DNA from: Wuchereria bancrofti
Lineage: Eukaryota > Nematoda > Chromadorea > Rhabditida > Onchocercidae
DNA length: 19,092 nucleotides
NCBI GenBank assembly: GCA_005281725.1
Contig: SSBO01000009.1
Coordinates: 450,624-469,715 of the forward strand
Direction of reading: 5' to 3'
The stretch's first letter is position 1. Every line of letters begins with the position of its first letter. Positions 1 through 10,360 of this stretch are shown here, piece by piece. The notes under the pieces are model-generated. The model searched no databases, was not told the DNA's origin, and was given only the letters and a program-made list of their open reading frames with translations. The position numbers and the translations under genes were made by a program.

Positions 1-573
1 TCGCTATTCATCTTTTTATCGTATTGCAACAATTTAACCTATTCAGCTAATTCATTATAAGTTATCATTTTTTCCATTATTTATTCCTATTAATTTCTAA
101 TATCATTTCATCAATTTTTGTTTTTTTTTGCTGATTTAATTTGTTTAATAGATTATATTATCATATCATCACTTAAAAATTTACTTTTGGCTAATTTATA
201 CGTTGTTGATATTATTATCATTAAGAAAGACTAATTCTTTAACACTAATAATTTAAAAATTTGCAATAATAACCTTTTAATATTTATAAATTTGTAAAAA
301 TTAAAAGAAAATTTATAAATATGCAATAATGATAACTTTTTTATGATTAACAACTTTTAAACTTATATAGTATTTTTTTTTTAATTTTGAAATTAAAAAT
401 TTTTTAATCAGCAGCAAATTTTAAATTGAAGGAAAAATTTAATTTTATTCATTAGACTATTAATCAAAGCAATAATTTTCCCAACATTTGGAATTTTTGT
501 ACAAAATTTAAAAATTTTATAAAGAAAAATTTTTAAAAATCTAAAAGTACAACTTATTTATGTGAAATTACAG
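1..573. other. AT-rich non-coding DNA upstream of the first visible exon
   Basis: No ORF, RNA gene or convincing promoter is visible in these bases. The stretch ends in an acceptor-like 'attacag' just before the first coding exon, so it is best read as the 3' part of an intron whose upstream exon, with the start codon, lies outside the window. Short homopolymer runs of A and T are frequent. Confidence 0.5.
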
Positions 574-3500
574 TGAGGAAAAAGTGTTACGCTATGTTGA
601 TGCAATATTTTTTTGTCGTAAAGGTAATTTACAAATAAATGATAACAATGGTGCTATGAATTTTATCACCAGTTCATTTTATCATAAATTATTGGCAGAT
701 TATTATCAGCTGATAATATCACCAAGCAAAAATGAAACTATCAATAATATTCGTGCAGAATGTTTGCATAAGGTTTATGATTTCGCTTTTTTCTTTTATT
801 TTCCACATATACGAAATTATTTTATATGATATATATTACAGAAATAATTAATTGAATAATCTAATTAAAAGTGATTATTACACTTTTTTTCATATTTAAT
901 TCTTATTTTGATCAATCATTATTATTTAATAAGCATAATCAAAAACAAAAAAAAGTATTACGGTCGATATTTATTATTTATGATAGGAATGCAAAATTTT
1001 ACAAAATATTTTCAATATTTTGATAATTTAAAAAAAAAAATGACAGGGAAATATAAATACTGGTGATTCATGTATTGCAATTATCGAAGGAAAAGCAAAC
1101 TTTATTCCGCATTTTGATGTTGGATTATTTCATATGCATAATTTAGCACAATTTGAGGCATCAAATCTTATTAAAAATTATGTATGTTGTGCAATTTACA
1201 CATATATATTAAATTTTATATTTAAATAAAATTTTGTTGCAAAAAATTTGCTTAGTTTAAATTTAATTTATTATTCTGTTATTTTAATTAATCATTATAA
1301 AGCAATCATTTTAATTAATTGTTATTAAATTATTATTTTGCTGTTTTAATGAATCATTACTAAATTATTATTATTTTGATTAATTATTATTAAAAAATAT
1401 ATGAATATTATATATTCTGTCATAATAAATTGTACATTAATTTATTAAATAATAATTTTTATCAAAAGACACATAATTACTTTTTTTCATATATAATTTT
1501 TGGATATAAAATGAAAAATATTATATCTGAAAGTAGAAAATATTATATTTTATTATAAGTTAAATTATTTTTTTATGGTTAAACAAAATTGAATTCATTA
1601 ATTTCAAAACTAATAAACATCATTTAGGAGTTATATTTTAAAAAAATTGTTATGTCATTTTAATCATAATTTTATTAATTATAGTTTCCACAGCAAAAAT
1701 ATGAATCATTTCCAATCGATTATCTTGCATTAGGAAATAAACTATTTTGTGGTTCAAAATATATTGTAGCTGGTAAAAATGGCGCAGATAAATATTTCGA
1801 TGTGAGTAAACATATTTGAAATAATTTAAATTGAAAAAAAAACGAATTGGTACATTGCACTCAAAATGATTAGTAATTATCACATAATCTATTCATTCAA
1901 ATCTATTCTCAAATTATTAAATTGCTAAATTTGTTAATTTAATTTTTTAACTAAAATTACTAAATACTAAAATCCATCTTCAAATTACTAAATTACTAGA
2001 TTTTTCAGTTTTTTATTTAACTAAAATTATTCAAGAGCAGAAATTGTCATCAAATTATTGAATTAATTTTAGCTTTTTTTTGTCAACAGAAAATATTGCT
2101 TACTTTTTAATTACCTTTAACTTTATCATTAATTACATTTCTGTTTAACTAAATATTTGAGAAAAAAAAAATTCAAATTTCAATCAAACATGTTGAATTA
2201 ATGTGATAGATTATACCAAAATTAAATAGCAAAATTTATCATCAAATTATTAAATTAATTTTAGCACAATAAGTCGATAAATAAAATTATCATTTTGAAA
2301 GTAAAATATTTCTTTTTTTTTTTATCAGCATTCCGAATGTGTAACATTATCAACACCTGATTTTTATTATCAATTATGTTGTTGCGATGAAAAATTCAAA
2401 GTCTGTGGTACATTAAAGGATGATTTAAAAATTGATCTAAGCCAACCGATATTTTTAATAAAAGATTCACTCGATGAACCAAATAAATTAGCAAAATATG
2501 GATTAGATGAAAAATCAATACGTAAAAATTACCAAAATAAATTGGATGAAAGATATAGAAAGAAGCCACAGATTGTTTGTGCTATTGGAACGGTAAATGA
2601 TTAAAAAATTAAATTGAAATTTTAAAAATTATAATACTAATTTTAAAATAATTTTGCAATGTATAAATATATTTATCATTAAATACTTGATATTTAATTA
2701 TCACAAGTAATTGACAATTCATTGTTTATTATTTATAAAAAAAATGATACATCGAAAGAAATATGTTATTGTATTAAGAAAACAATAAGGCATGCTAATT
2801 ACTATCAATTATTTTTTATAATAATAATGTTATATGTTAGCATTATTTGATGGAAAAAAATTTTTTTTTAAACTAAGGTTAACATTAAAATTTATTTTTT
2901 AAATTCTGTATTTTTTAAAAAAAAAAAAAGAAAAAAGAAATTTGAAGTTCAAATAATAATATTTATTTTTTATTTTAGCAATATTTTAAAAAAAAAAAAA
3001 TCTTTTTTTTTTATTTTATTCAGCTCAGAACGAATGAAACATTGAACGAAAATCGGTTAATAAATGAGGCATTTCCGGCTAATGTTAGCTCATGTCGATC
3101 CATTTATCGTTATACGAAAAAAATTGGTGAAGAATATAAAATGTATCACCCATATTAATTATTATTTGTTGAATTATCATTATTAATCAAAAAGAAAGAA
3201 TGAAATTTATTCAAAATTATAATTTTCATTTATTTTCTTAAATAATATAAACATCCTACAAATATAATTGAAATATTCGAGCAATAAATGATTAATTAAT
3301 TTAATGTTAGATTTTTTTCTTTTTCATCTCAAATTTGTTGCTTTAAAATTTTCAAATGATAGTGAATAATTCATTTTTTATCAATGATAATTTTTACTTT
3401 TGTCACATCTAACTAATAGCTGCATTTATTCTAATCTAAATTACTATCTAACTTAGCTTATATCATGGAAATGAATCAAATGTAGTATAAAAATAAGCAT

Positions 3501-6500
3501 TAAGTAATTAAAATTTGAACTTTTCAATTATATCAAATAACGAGAAAGAATGGAAGAGAGAGAGAGAGAGAAGAAAAAAGAGAAAGAGAAGAAAAATGAC
3601 AATTTAATTTTTGAGGACAATTGAAATGAATATTGCATTTGGTTGTACATTAGCAAAAAAAACTGAAATTGGTTATCATTACTGTCAATTTCGTGGTTTA
3701 ATTTGTCCAAAACAAGAAACACTTCCGGAAAGTGCGATGACAGTAGAATGTTGTTGTGAGGGTAAACATTTATGCAATCATGATATGTATTCATATCGTG
3801 CTTTCTATTTACTGCCAATTTATATGGAAGTTAGTTTTTTTTTTTTTTAATTTTAATAATTTAAATTTTTTGGAAAGGTAGGAAGAAAAAAGTTTAATGT
3901 TTTTTTTTTTTTTAATAAAAATCAAAGGAAATATATCATATGATGTAAAATATACATGTATGAATACCAATATTTTGTTCTTATTCAATTTTTTTTTTCT
4001 TTTTTGCTATTAATAAATTCATTTTGTCTATTAACAGTATTAATTAATAGAATTGAAAAAAAAAAACAGAAGCAAACTGTTTTCTTCTTCAGCAAACTTT
4101 TTTTTTAATCCAAAATTTAAATGTATTTGTATTATGCAAATTTATGTTCAAATTTAAATATATATATACAATGATAATTTGTTATCATATATTTTAGGAT
4201 CCATTATGCTCTCAAATATCATCATTTCGTTTTGTCTTCCTACCAAGTAAAAAAAAATATTGCGCGGTGCATTATGATTTTGTGCTTGGAAAAGTTGTCA
4301 ACTTACATATGCATATTAATATGGATTTACCACGCGAGGAAGACTATAAGTAAGTAACAAGTAGCAACTATAAGTAAGTAGCAATTATAGCTTATAGATC
4401 GCGTTGTTGTTGTTGTTATTGTTTTTGCTGTTGTTTTGGTGTTTTTGTTGTTGTTATTGTTGTTTTGTTGCTGTTGTTGTTGTTGTTGTTGTCATTGTTG
4501 TTGTCGTTGTTGCTTGTTTTGTCGTCATTGTTGCTGTTTTTGTTGTTCTTATTGTTGTCGTCGTTATTGTTGTTGCAAAACGATTTTCAGTAAAGTAAAC
4601 ATTAAATTTAAAGAACTTAACTGTAAATGACATAACTAGATCTATTGCACTAATTAAATTTATCGAAATAATAAAGAAGAAGAAAAGAAATTTAAAAATA
4701 ATTTGCATATTGTTTTCTCTTTTCTTTTTTCCACTTTCTTTTTTTTTTGCTTTCTGAAATAGTAAGTTATTGATCAAGAAAATTTTTAAAAAAATGCGAA
4801 AATGTTAATTTATTTGAAGGAAAAAAAACTTGAAATAACTTGATTTACTGAAAATAAATTAATGTAATAATTTTGCGCGTTAATTTTTAAGAATTTAGTA
4901 ACTTAATCAAAACAAATACGTTGAATTATTTTTTATTTTTCTTTTGCTTGTTAATAATTTAATTTATTTATAATTGAAAAGTAATAACAGTTCTTTTTGT
5001 TCATTTTTTTTTTTTTTTTTTTAATATATCAAAGATTTATTTGTGAGAAAAAGAAAATTCAGAGCTAGAAAATCGGATAAATTTTTTTTAGCGCTTATGA
5101 ACAACTTGGTTGTCAATTTATTGAAGCAAAAATACGTGTAAACATACCAATTCATTGCAAAGATGAAATTTACAAACGAGAAGATACGTTAATGGGTAGA
5201 CTTATATACATGTGCACATGTCCTGGAAAAACTTTATTAGAGAGGTTTTCCGGTTTTCCGGTTTTCTGATAATTGGATTCATTCAACATTTAATTTTGAT
5301 TCATCCAACACATAATTTAGGAATGATTAATTAGTGAAATATTAACTGTATCAATAGGAAATAGTTTGTTTAAAAAGAATGATCTGAATGATAAGGAATA
5401 AATTTGGAATGATCAATGGTTAATAGTAAATTAAAATAATTAAAGTAAAGTAAATTGATTATTCATTAATTACATTGAAAAAAATAGGATAAATGCAATT
5501 GTTTCTATTATTTTATGTTTAATTTGGAATTATAACAAAAAATAGAATTTATAATTACAATAAAAATTGTTTTGAAGTGAAGAATTTCAAGAAAATTTCA
5601 AATTTTCATTATAAGAGAAAGTTAAAGTAAAAAAAAACCTAACTTTCCCTCTCCTTCAAAGTATTTAAAATTTAAAAAAAAAAATTAAAAAAATATTTGA
5701 AATGTTTTTTTTTTTGTTTTACTAATGAACGGGGAATAATTTAGCAGTAACATTTGTTGACTTAGATCGATGAAGATATTTTCACATCATATAATTTTAG
5801 CATATTTTAAATTATTAAAGTGTAAATTAATTAGCACATAAATAGTTATTAAGTAATTAAATTCCAAAAATGAACAGAAAAGATAATAATTTGATATATG
5901 TATATATATACATCATTGTCCATGAATGAATATTTCATAAATAATATTCAATAATAATTATAATAAGAGAAATAAATAACTTAAAAAAAAAAAACTTTTC
6001 TTTTTTCAGGATGAATAAATCAACTTGTGATGTTAAATTAGAAAAAGAAATAGGGGAAAAAGCAATAATAGATGCTGAAAAATCCATATTACCCAAATGT
6101 TATTACATGGATTTTGTAACAAAAACGGTAAATTCAGCACCAACCGGTATAACCGAATTTTTAATGAATAATATCACAAAACCATCAAGTAATAATTTGA
6201 AAAAAAAGACACTTTTGTTTTTTGTTTATTTTTCTAATTAAATATTTTGTTTTGGGCAAAAAAAAACAGTAATGCAAATTTTTGGATAATTAAGAAATTT
6301 TAAAAGGAAATTACTGAAATTTTACTATTTCTCTACAAATTTCATTTTAATGTTGTAACTAAAAATTTTTTAAATTGTTATAGAAACCATTTATAATAAA
6401 AGTCTAGTAATTCGAATATTATAGAAATACTAGGAAGGATTTTTATGCAATAATAAAACATCTGAAAAAATTGTTAAAAAAACTAGTTATAATTAATTAT

Positions 6501-8515
6501 TCATGGTAATGTTAAACAGTTTTTAATTGTTTCATTTTTGATTTATATAATATAAAGCATTTTTTTTAATGACATTTTTTATTTCATATAGCTGAAACAT
6601 TTTGGTGTTATGATCAATTGGAAGTTGTAAAAAATGAAGGCGAACTCATAGCTCATTGGATCAGTAATGAAGTATGTATTTATTTAGTTCATCGTCCTTT
6701 TTTTTTCTATAATTTTTACTAAAAACTCACAAGTCATTTTTTAAAATTCAAAGTTAGAATTATTTCATTTGAGTTAAATCAAAATTATTATGAATAAATC
6801 ATTCAGTTTTTTTTTTCAGTATTATTTGTTACCTATTCAAAATATCTCTTCCAAAATTAAGCAATTTGTTTATTTTTTATTTTCTTTTTGTCAGCATTTA
6901 TGATATTTTATAAGTTAAATGCAATTTGCTTTAGGTAAAAATTACAACCCATTCAGAAATTCGTGATATTTGTATCAAAATTTCAACAGAAGATGGACCA
7001 TATGTTTGCGCATCATTTCAATTTCGCGTCATTTGTTGCTGCAAAAACTGTACTTCCTTCTTTTCAAAACAAAAAAAAAAAAAGAAAAAAATAGTTAAAT
7101 TTTAAGTTATAATAAAAGATTTAACTGATAATCTTACAATAATAAATTGTGCAACATTTATCAAACATTTCTTTTTTTTGCAATTTCTACCAAATAATAG
7201 GTTGATAAAATCCTGATAATACAAACAATAGATTGATAAAATCTTAATAACACAAATAATAGGTTGCTGAAATTCTGATAACATTGTTACCAATATAATA
7301 ACATTTTTATTTTTTGTTAAAAATAAAACTGTCAAAAAAAAAAAAATGGCCAATATCAGAAGTAACTATTTATATATTTTTGGACAAAATAAGTGTAATT
7401 TTGATGATTGTTAATCTTATAAAAGAATGGTGATAATCTCTTATTTGTTAAAAAATTAACAAAATGATTTAACTAAATTCATGATAAAAATTCATTATCA
7501 TCATTTTAGATGGTAATATTCCATGTAATAAGAAAAAAGAGATACAAAGTATGTTTATGCGTGAATTAGTACCAATCGACTCAATATGGACAGTAACTGA
7601 AGAAACATTTCGACAGGAGCAAAATTTTTGCATTCAGCCTGATAGAAATTTAGCTAAATGTAAATCACCAATGGGTTGTTATCATATTCGATATGCTATG
7701 ACAACTGATCCACGTGCAATATCCAATAATGTAAGTTAGGGTCAAATTATGAATGAAACATAAAAATTGTATCTCTAATTTATCACAATTTATCACAAAT
7801 ATCACAAAAACTTTATCATAAAAAATAATTAGGTAGTTTATTTACAGCAAAACAGATTTACGGTATTTTATTTCATTCATTTTCTCCTAATTTAATAATC
7901 ATTATTAATTTTAAATATTTATTTATTTCGTTTTAAAAATTATTGTAAATTTTTTTTTGCCATGATAAACGTTAAATTTATTCATGTTGAATTGTTTTTT
8001 TTTTCTTTTTTTACTAATCATATCAGTAAACAATAGTGAATGTGAATTCTTTTTCTTCATTTTCTAAACTTTTTATGAATATTTCAGTTTTTGTAATTTT
8101 GCTATTTAAACTTTTTGAAAGAATTTGACAAATAAATTATTTATTTTTAATCTTTATTCATTTTCTTCTAATTATGCAATGATATATTTTGCTTTAGCTT
8201 TCGGCTGGTTGCATATCAGATATTGATCAAACGTTATTGGAAAAATATCCATATTTAGCATTATGCTCAAATTATCTTAAAAATGGCTTTGCTAAAAAAT
8301 GCTTTTACACGGATACACGTGACGTAATGACGTCGATACCATTGGTTGTATGTTGTTGTAATACAAATCCATACAATGATTGCCCGTTACGTGCTCATGT
8401 TGATGACTTAGGATATGCTTATAAAATGATCAAAGAAGAAAACGAATTTGAAATTTCATTTGAACAGAAGGAAAAAGTGGAAAATAAAGTGAAAAATAAA
8501 TTAAATTTGTTGTAA
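574..8515 (+). CDS. Multi-exon modular cysteine-rich protein, probably extracellular (5' end missing)
   Basis: I infer 13 exons: 574-772, 1047-1181, 1694-1801, 2329-2592, 3024-3142, 3616-3829, 4198-4349, 5092-5244, 6010-6188, 6592-6671, 6935-7049, 7510-7730 and 8198-8515 (TAA). All introns are GT-AG, and phases match at every junction, giving one frame of about 751 residues. The protein has repeated modules. Each opens with a C-x2/3-[YF] segment (LFCGSKY, SSCRSIY, KYCAVHY, KCYYMDF, FWCYDQL, GCYHIRY) and closes with a CCC cluster: CCCDEKFKVC, CCCEGKHLCN, CTCPGKTLL (decayed), CCCKNYGNIPCN, CCCNTNPYNDC. Paired cysteines suggest disulfide-bonded domains outside the cell. The pattern resembles nematode ET modules or three-finger folds ending in CC-x-CN; this family link is inference. 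The C-terminal 35 residues are charged (Glu/Lys) with no visible membrane anchor. No signal peptide is visible because the start lies upstream. The weakest join is exon 5 to exon 6. If it is wrong, there are two genes, the first ending at 3158. Confidence 0.7.
2041..2264 (+). repeat. Diverged direct repeats in intron 3
   Basis: A segment around 'catcaaattattgaattaa' near 2048-2074 recurs near 2237-2263 with few changes and the same 'ttttagc' tail. Related looser copies lie upstream from about 1905. These look like decayed local duplications in AT-rich intron DNA. Confidence 0.45.
2329..2592 (+). CDS. Exon 4 of the cysteine-rich gene: closing half of module 1 plus a charged linker
   Basis: This is the longest clear internal exon, 88 codons, phase 0 at both ends. 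It follows a strong pyrimidine tract and 'atcag', and ends at ACG|gtaaatga. It starts HSECVTL, carries the cluster LCCCDEKFKVC at about codons 17-27, then runs into a hydrophilic Lys/Asp-rich linker of about 50 residues and ends with IVCAIGT. The linker is longer than in the other modules. It has no stop in frame, and the flanks are stop-dense, which supports real coding. Confidence 0.75.
3552..3596 (+). repeat. GA-rich homopurine tract in intron 5
   Basis: About 45 bases of uninterrupted A/G including (GA)8-like repeats, lying about 20 bases before the exon 6 acceptor where a pyrimidine tract would be expected. Confidence 0.8.
3616..3829 (+). CDS. Exon 6 of the cysteine-rich gene: module 2 core
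   Basis: The exon encodes a compact module body: FGCTLAKK, then HYCQFRGLICPKQETL, then VECCCEGKHLCN, then an aromatic-rich tail before GAA|gttagt. It aligns with exon 8 (LGCQFIEAKIR, HCKDEIYKREDTL, YMCTCPGKTLL), which is why I join it to exon 5 rather than starting a new gene here. The acceptor 'tttttgag|g' is poor and lies next to a purine tract, unlike the U-rich acceptors elsewhere. The alternative start ATG at 3626 would give a product without a signal peptide. Confidence 0.65.
4343..4390 (+). repeat. 24-bp tandem duplication that copies the exon 7 splice donor
   Basis: Two units, each opening actataagtaagta, lie at 4343-4366 and 4367-4390; the first spans the exon 7/intron junction at 4349/4350. 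The second therefore carries a second perfect donor sequence. Using it would read TAT AAG TAA and stop, so only the first can support the long protein. Confidence 0.7.
4403..4577 (+). repeat. TTG/GTT trinucleotide microsatellite in intron 7
   Basis: About 175 bases of imperfect GTT repeats with T-, C- and A-containing variants. Its six-frame translations are poly-Leu/Cys/Val or poly-Thr and are not genes. Confidence 0.9.
5092..5244 (+). CDS. Exon 8 of the cysteine-rich gene: decayed module 3 core
   Basis: Starts in phase 2 after 'tttttttag' and ends AG|gttttcc; the split arginine codon is completed by G at 6010. It encodes the module body with GC, an internal HC and a closing cluster CTCPGKTLL, where the usual CCC-x4-C has become C-T-C and the final cysteine is missing. 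It is homologous to the exon 6 core but with fewer cysteines, so module 3 has probably lost one or two disulfides. The donor sits in an 8-bp tandem repeat. Confidence 0.65.
5244..5267 (+). repeat. Three 8-bp tandem repeats at the exon 8 donor
   Basis: ggttttcc, ggttttcc and ggttttct follow each other from 5244; the exon 8 donor is the GT of the first unit. The same dinucleotide context recurs 8 and 16 bases on. Shifting to the second would add eight bases and break the frame. Confidence 0.65.
7196..7288 (+). repeat. Three ~31-bp tandem repeats in intron 11
   Basis: The unit begins aatag(g/a)ttgataaaatc and repeats at 7196, 7227 and 7258 with scattered substitutions. No coding or structural role is visible. 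Confidence 0.7.
7510..7730 (+). CDS. Exon 12 of the cysteine-rich gene: module 4 end and module 5 start
   Basis: The acceptor 'cattttag' leads into 221 bp that complete the module 4 cluster (CCCKN from exon 11, then YGNIPCN). After about 35 residues without cysteine it opens module 5 with NFCIQPDRNLAKC and GCYHIRYAM. The exon ends at AAT|gtaagt, a consensus donor, in phase 0, matching exon 13. Exon 11 continues past its donor into a poly-lysine stretch and a stop, which is intron read-through rather than protein. Confidence 0.7.
8198..8515 (+). CDS. Exon 13, terminal exon of the cysteine-rich gene
   Basis: Begins after 'tttgctttag' in phase 0 and ends at TAA 8513-8515. It encodes the body of module 5: SAGCISDID, ALCSNYLKNGFAKKCFYTD, then VVCCCNTNPYNDC. 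A highly charged tail rich in Glu and Lys follows, with no hydrophobic anchor and no further cysteine. A canonical AATAAA at 8557-8562, about 45 bases after the stop, fits the end of the transcript. Confidence 0.75.
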   Translation, partial: LSAGCISDIDQTLLEKYPYLALCSNYLKNGFAKKCFYTDTRDVMTSIPLVVCCCNTNPYNDCPLRAHVDDLGYAYKMIKEENEFEISFEQKEKVENKVKNKLNLL

Positions 8516-8556
8516 TCAATCAATAATATTCCATTTCTTTTTTTATTATATTCTAC

Positions 8557-8562
8557 AATAAA
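8557..8562 (+). terminator. Polyadenylation signal of the cysteine-rich gene
   Basis: AATAAA lies 42 bases after the stop codon at 8515, a normal nematode spacing. In such AT-rich DNA the hexamer also occurs by chance, so the position is the main support. Confidence 0.45.
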
Positions 8563-9195
8563 TAATTTAAATATTTCGTCCTTTTCTTTCAAAGGTTAAT
8601 GTTTTTTAAATGTTTTAATAATTTTGTGAAGGAATTAAAATATAATTAATGTTATTATTATTTCTAATAAACATTTTCTAGCAATAAATTTCAACAATAA
8701 AAATGTTTGTTATAATATATCAATTAAATGATTCTTTAAAAAGACATCAAAAAAAATTATTCAATTATAAAAGATTATTTTTTCGTTTTTTTTTTTTGTT
8801 CAGCAAAACTAGACAGGTAATAACTATTGACTTTTTTCCTTCATTAATCAAAGTGTTGAATTATCAATTTTGGTCTCTAATCATCTAAATTTTTAATTTT
8901 TCTTAAATTTACATTAAAATTTAAAGTTAAAAATTACAATATCTTCTTTTCTTTCACTTATTAAATTTAAAATATCTTTTTGGTTGTCGATCGTTTGTGT
9001 AACAATTTCAATTCTCTATGACAATATCTTAGCCTTGGCCATGTTGAACAACCGTTATTAGTCCACTTCTAATCTCAAATCGAAAGACATGGAAACGTAC
9101 TATCCATAATTTAGCTACCGTCTTCGAGAATGCACATAAGGCTAATTTCGAGAATATAAGAAGAAACCGTGTATTACCCATAAAGCTAAAGAATT

Positions 9196-9350
9196 CTTCG
9201 CGACAAAGGCATTTTTTCCTTTCGTTTCAATCAATATAACACAAAAGTTAAAATTATATCGATGCCTTTTTCAAATATATGATTTCTAGGGTTTGCAACA
9301 ATGATTATCGTATTCACATAATTTGACCACTGACCATTTCTCTTGATGAC
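9196..9350 (+). repeat. Diverged direct repeat, left copy
   Basis: Two blocks match, in the same orientation, sequence near 18574-18620 and 18757-18798. One is 'acaaaggc' plus a T run and caatcaat. The other is tatcgtatt(c/t) followed by ataatttgac and ctgaccat, then tctcttg. The spacing differs because the right copy contains an expanded CAAT/CGAT microsatellite. Probably an old dispersed repeat; alignment by eye only. Confidence 0.4.
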
Positions 9351-9893
9351 TATATATACATTATGTTAATACAATACTAAATTAATCTCTTTCCAAAAAA
9401 GTGATTCTATCACTTCCTTTTTGTTTACTTCCACTCCACTTTTTATACTACTGTATCTGTTAGTAAAAATAATTTTAATATTCCCATGTAATTTCAATAT
9501 TACCAACTGCGGGAATCAACTTACACTAAGCTTAGGAAGTCTCTTAATGATTTATTAAAAAAAAAAAAACATTAATGTTGACCTGAATTTCAATTGTGCA
9601 AAATCTCCTAAATTTATATATTCTCCATAATATTTTGATGCTACAAATTGAATTCGTTTGTAGTATCTTCACTACAGATATATTACTTAAAAAAAAAAAA
9701 AAGGAGGGCATTATCGACAATCATACCAGAAATGATGGAAAAGAAAAACGAAATTAGAGTGTTAATTTCATAATTCATATCACTATAATCAGATTGGGGT
9801 AAACAGTTTGGGTGTAGGAAACATCAGTATAATTATATTTTAAATTTAAAAAAATTGAAAATCACATCAATAAAATTTAGCTTTAACTATTGT

Positions 9894-9933
9894 GATGAAC
9901 AATGATTGCTAATGATGAACAATGATTGCTAAT
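9894..9933 (+). repeat. Perfect 20-bp tandem duplication
   Basis: gatgaacaatgattgctaat occurs twice without a mismatch at 9894-9913 and 9914-9933, indicating a recent slippage or duplication event in non-coding DNA. Confidence 0.9.
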
Positions 9934-10117
9934 CAGCTAACAGCAAACCTCTCCCAAAATAATAATTAAAATTTCAAATTTTTCACGACAACATGTGGTG
10001 CCGTTTCACTCAGTGAAGTTTAATGATAATTTAATGTTATATTAAAAGACACTAATTGTTAAATGAATTTCTCGTAAATATGACGACGCATGGCGAACGC
10101 AACGCGTTTCATTTAGT

Positions 10118-10360
10118 TAACGAACGAATGCGCTATTTTGCATTAAATGATGATTTGTATACAAATTGCTGACTTAAATCAAAATTTTATAGTTAAATAT
10201 GTCATTAAGCGGTCGAATATGAATTGGTTGGTTTTTATAAATGCATTTGTTGCAAAATATACTTAACTGCATGCTATGGTAGCACAACTTTCCTTTTACA
10301 TATTGAATTAATTCTTTTAGTATGGCTGTTTGTACCTTTTTTAATTACTTTTGACAGAAA
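10118..10360 (+). repeat. Outer inverted repeat, left copy
   Basis: The reverse complement of 18846-19092, with several substitutions and small indels; the best-kept stretch is around 10207-10360, covering ggtcgaatatgaattggttg and the following bases. The pair is clearly more diverged than the inner palindrome arms. The right copy runs to the window end, so its full length is unknown. No coding potential seen. Confidence 0.8.

Noticed and set aside
1650..1883. 77-codon minus-strand ORF
   Set aside because: Antisense to exon 3 with no protein features.
3528..3818. 96-codon minus-strand ORF
   Set aside because: Antisense to exon 6 and the GA tract; ends in poly-Phe/Ser low complexity.
4404..4777. 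ORFs over the TTG repeat (poly-Leu/Cys/Val and, in antisense, poly-Thr)
   Set aside because: Simple-sequence artefacts within an intron; no start context, no domain.
7102..7353. 83-codon minus-strand ORF
   Set aside because: Lies over the 31-bp intron repeats; low complexity, no homology recognised.
8703..8888. 61-codon ORF after the cysteine-rich gene
   Set aside because: AT-driven Phe/Leu/Lys composition, no splice-linked partner, no motif.
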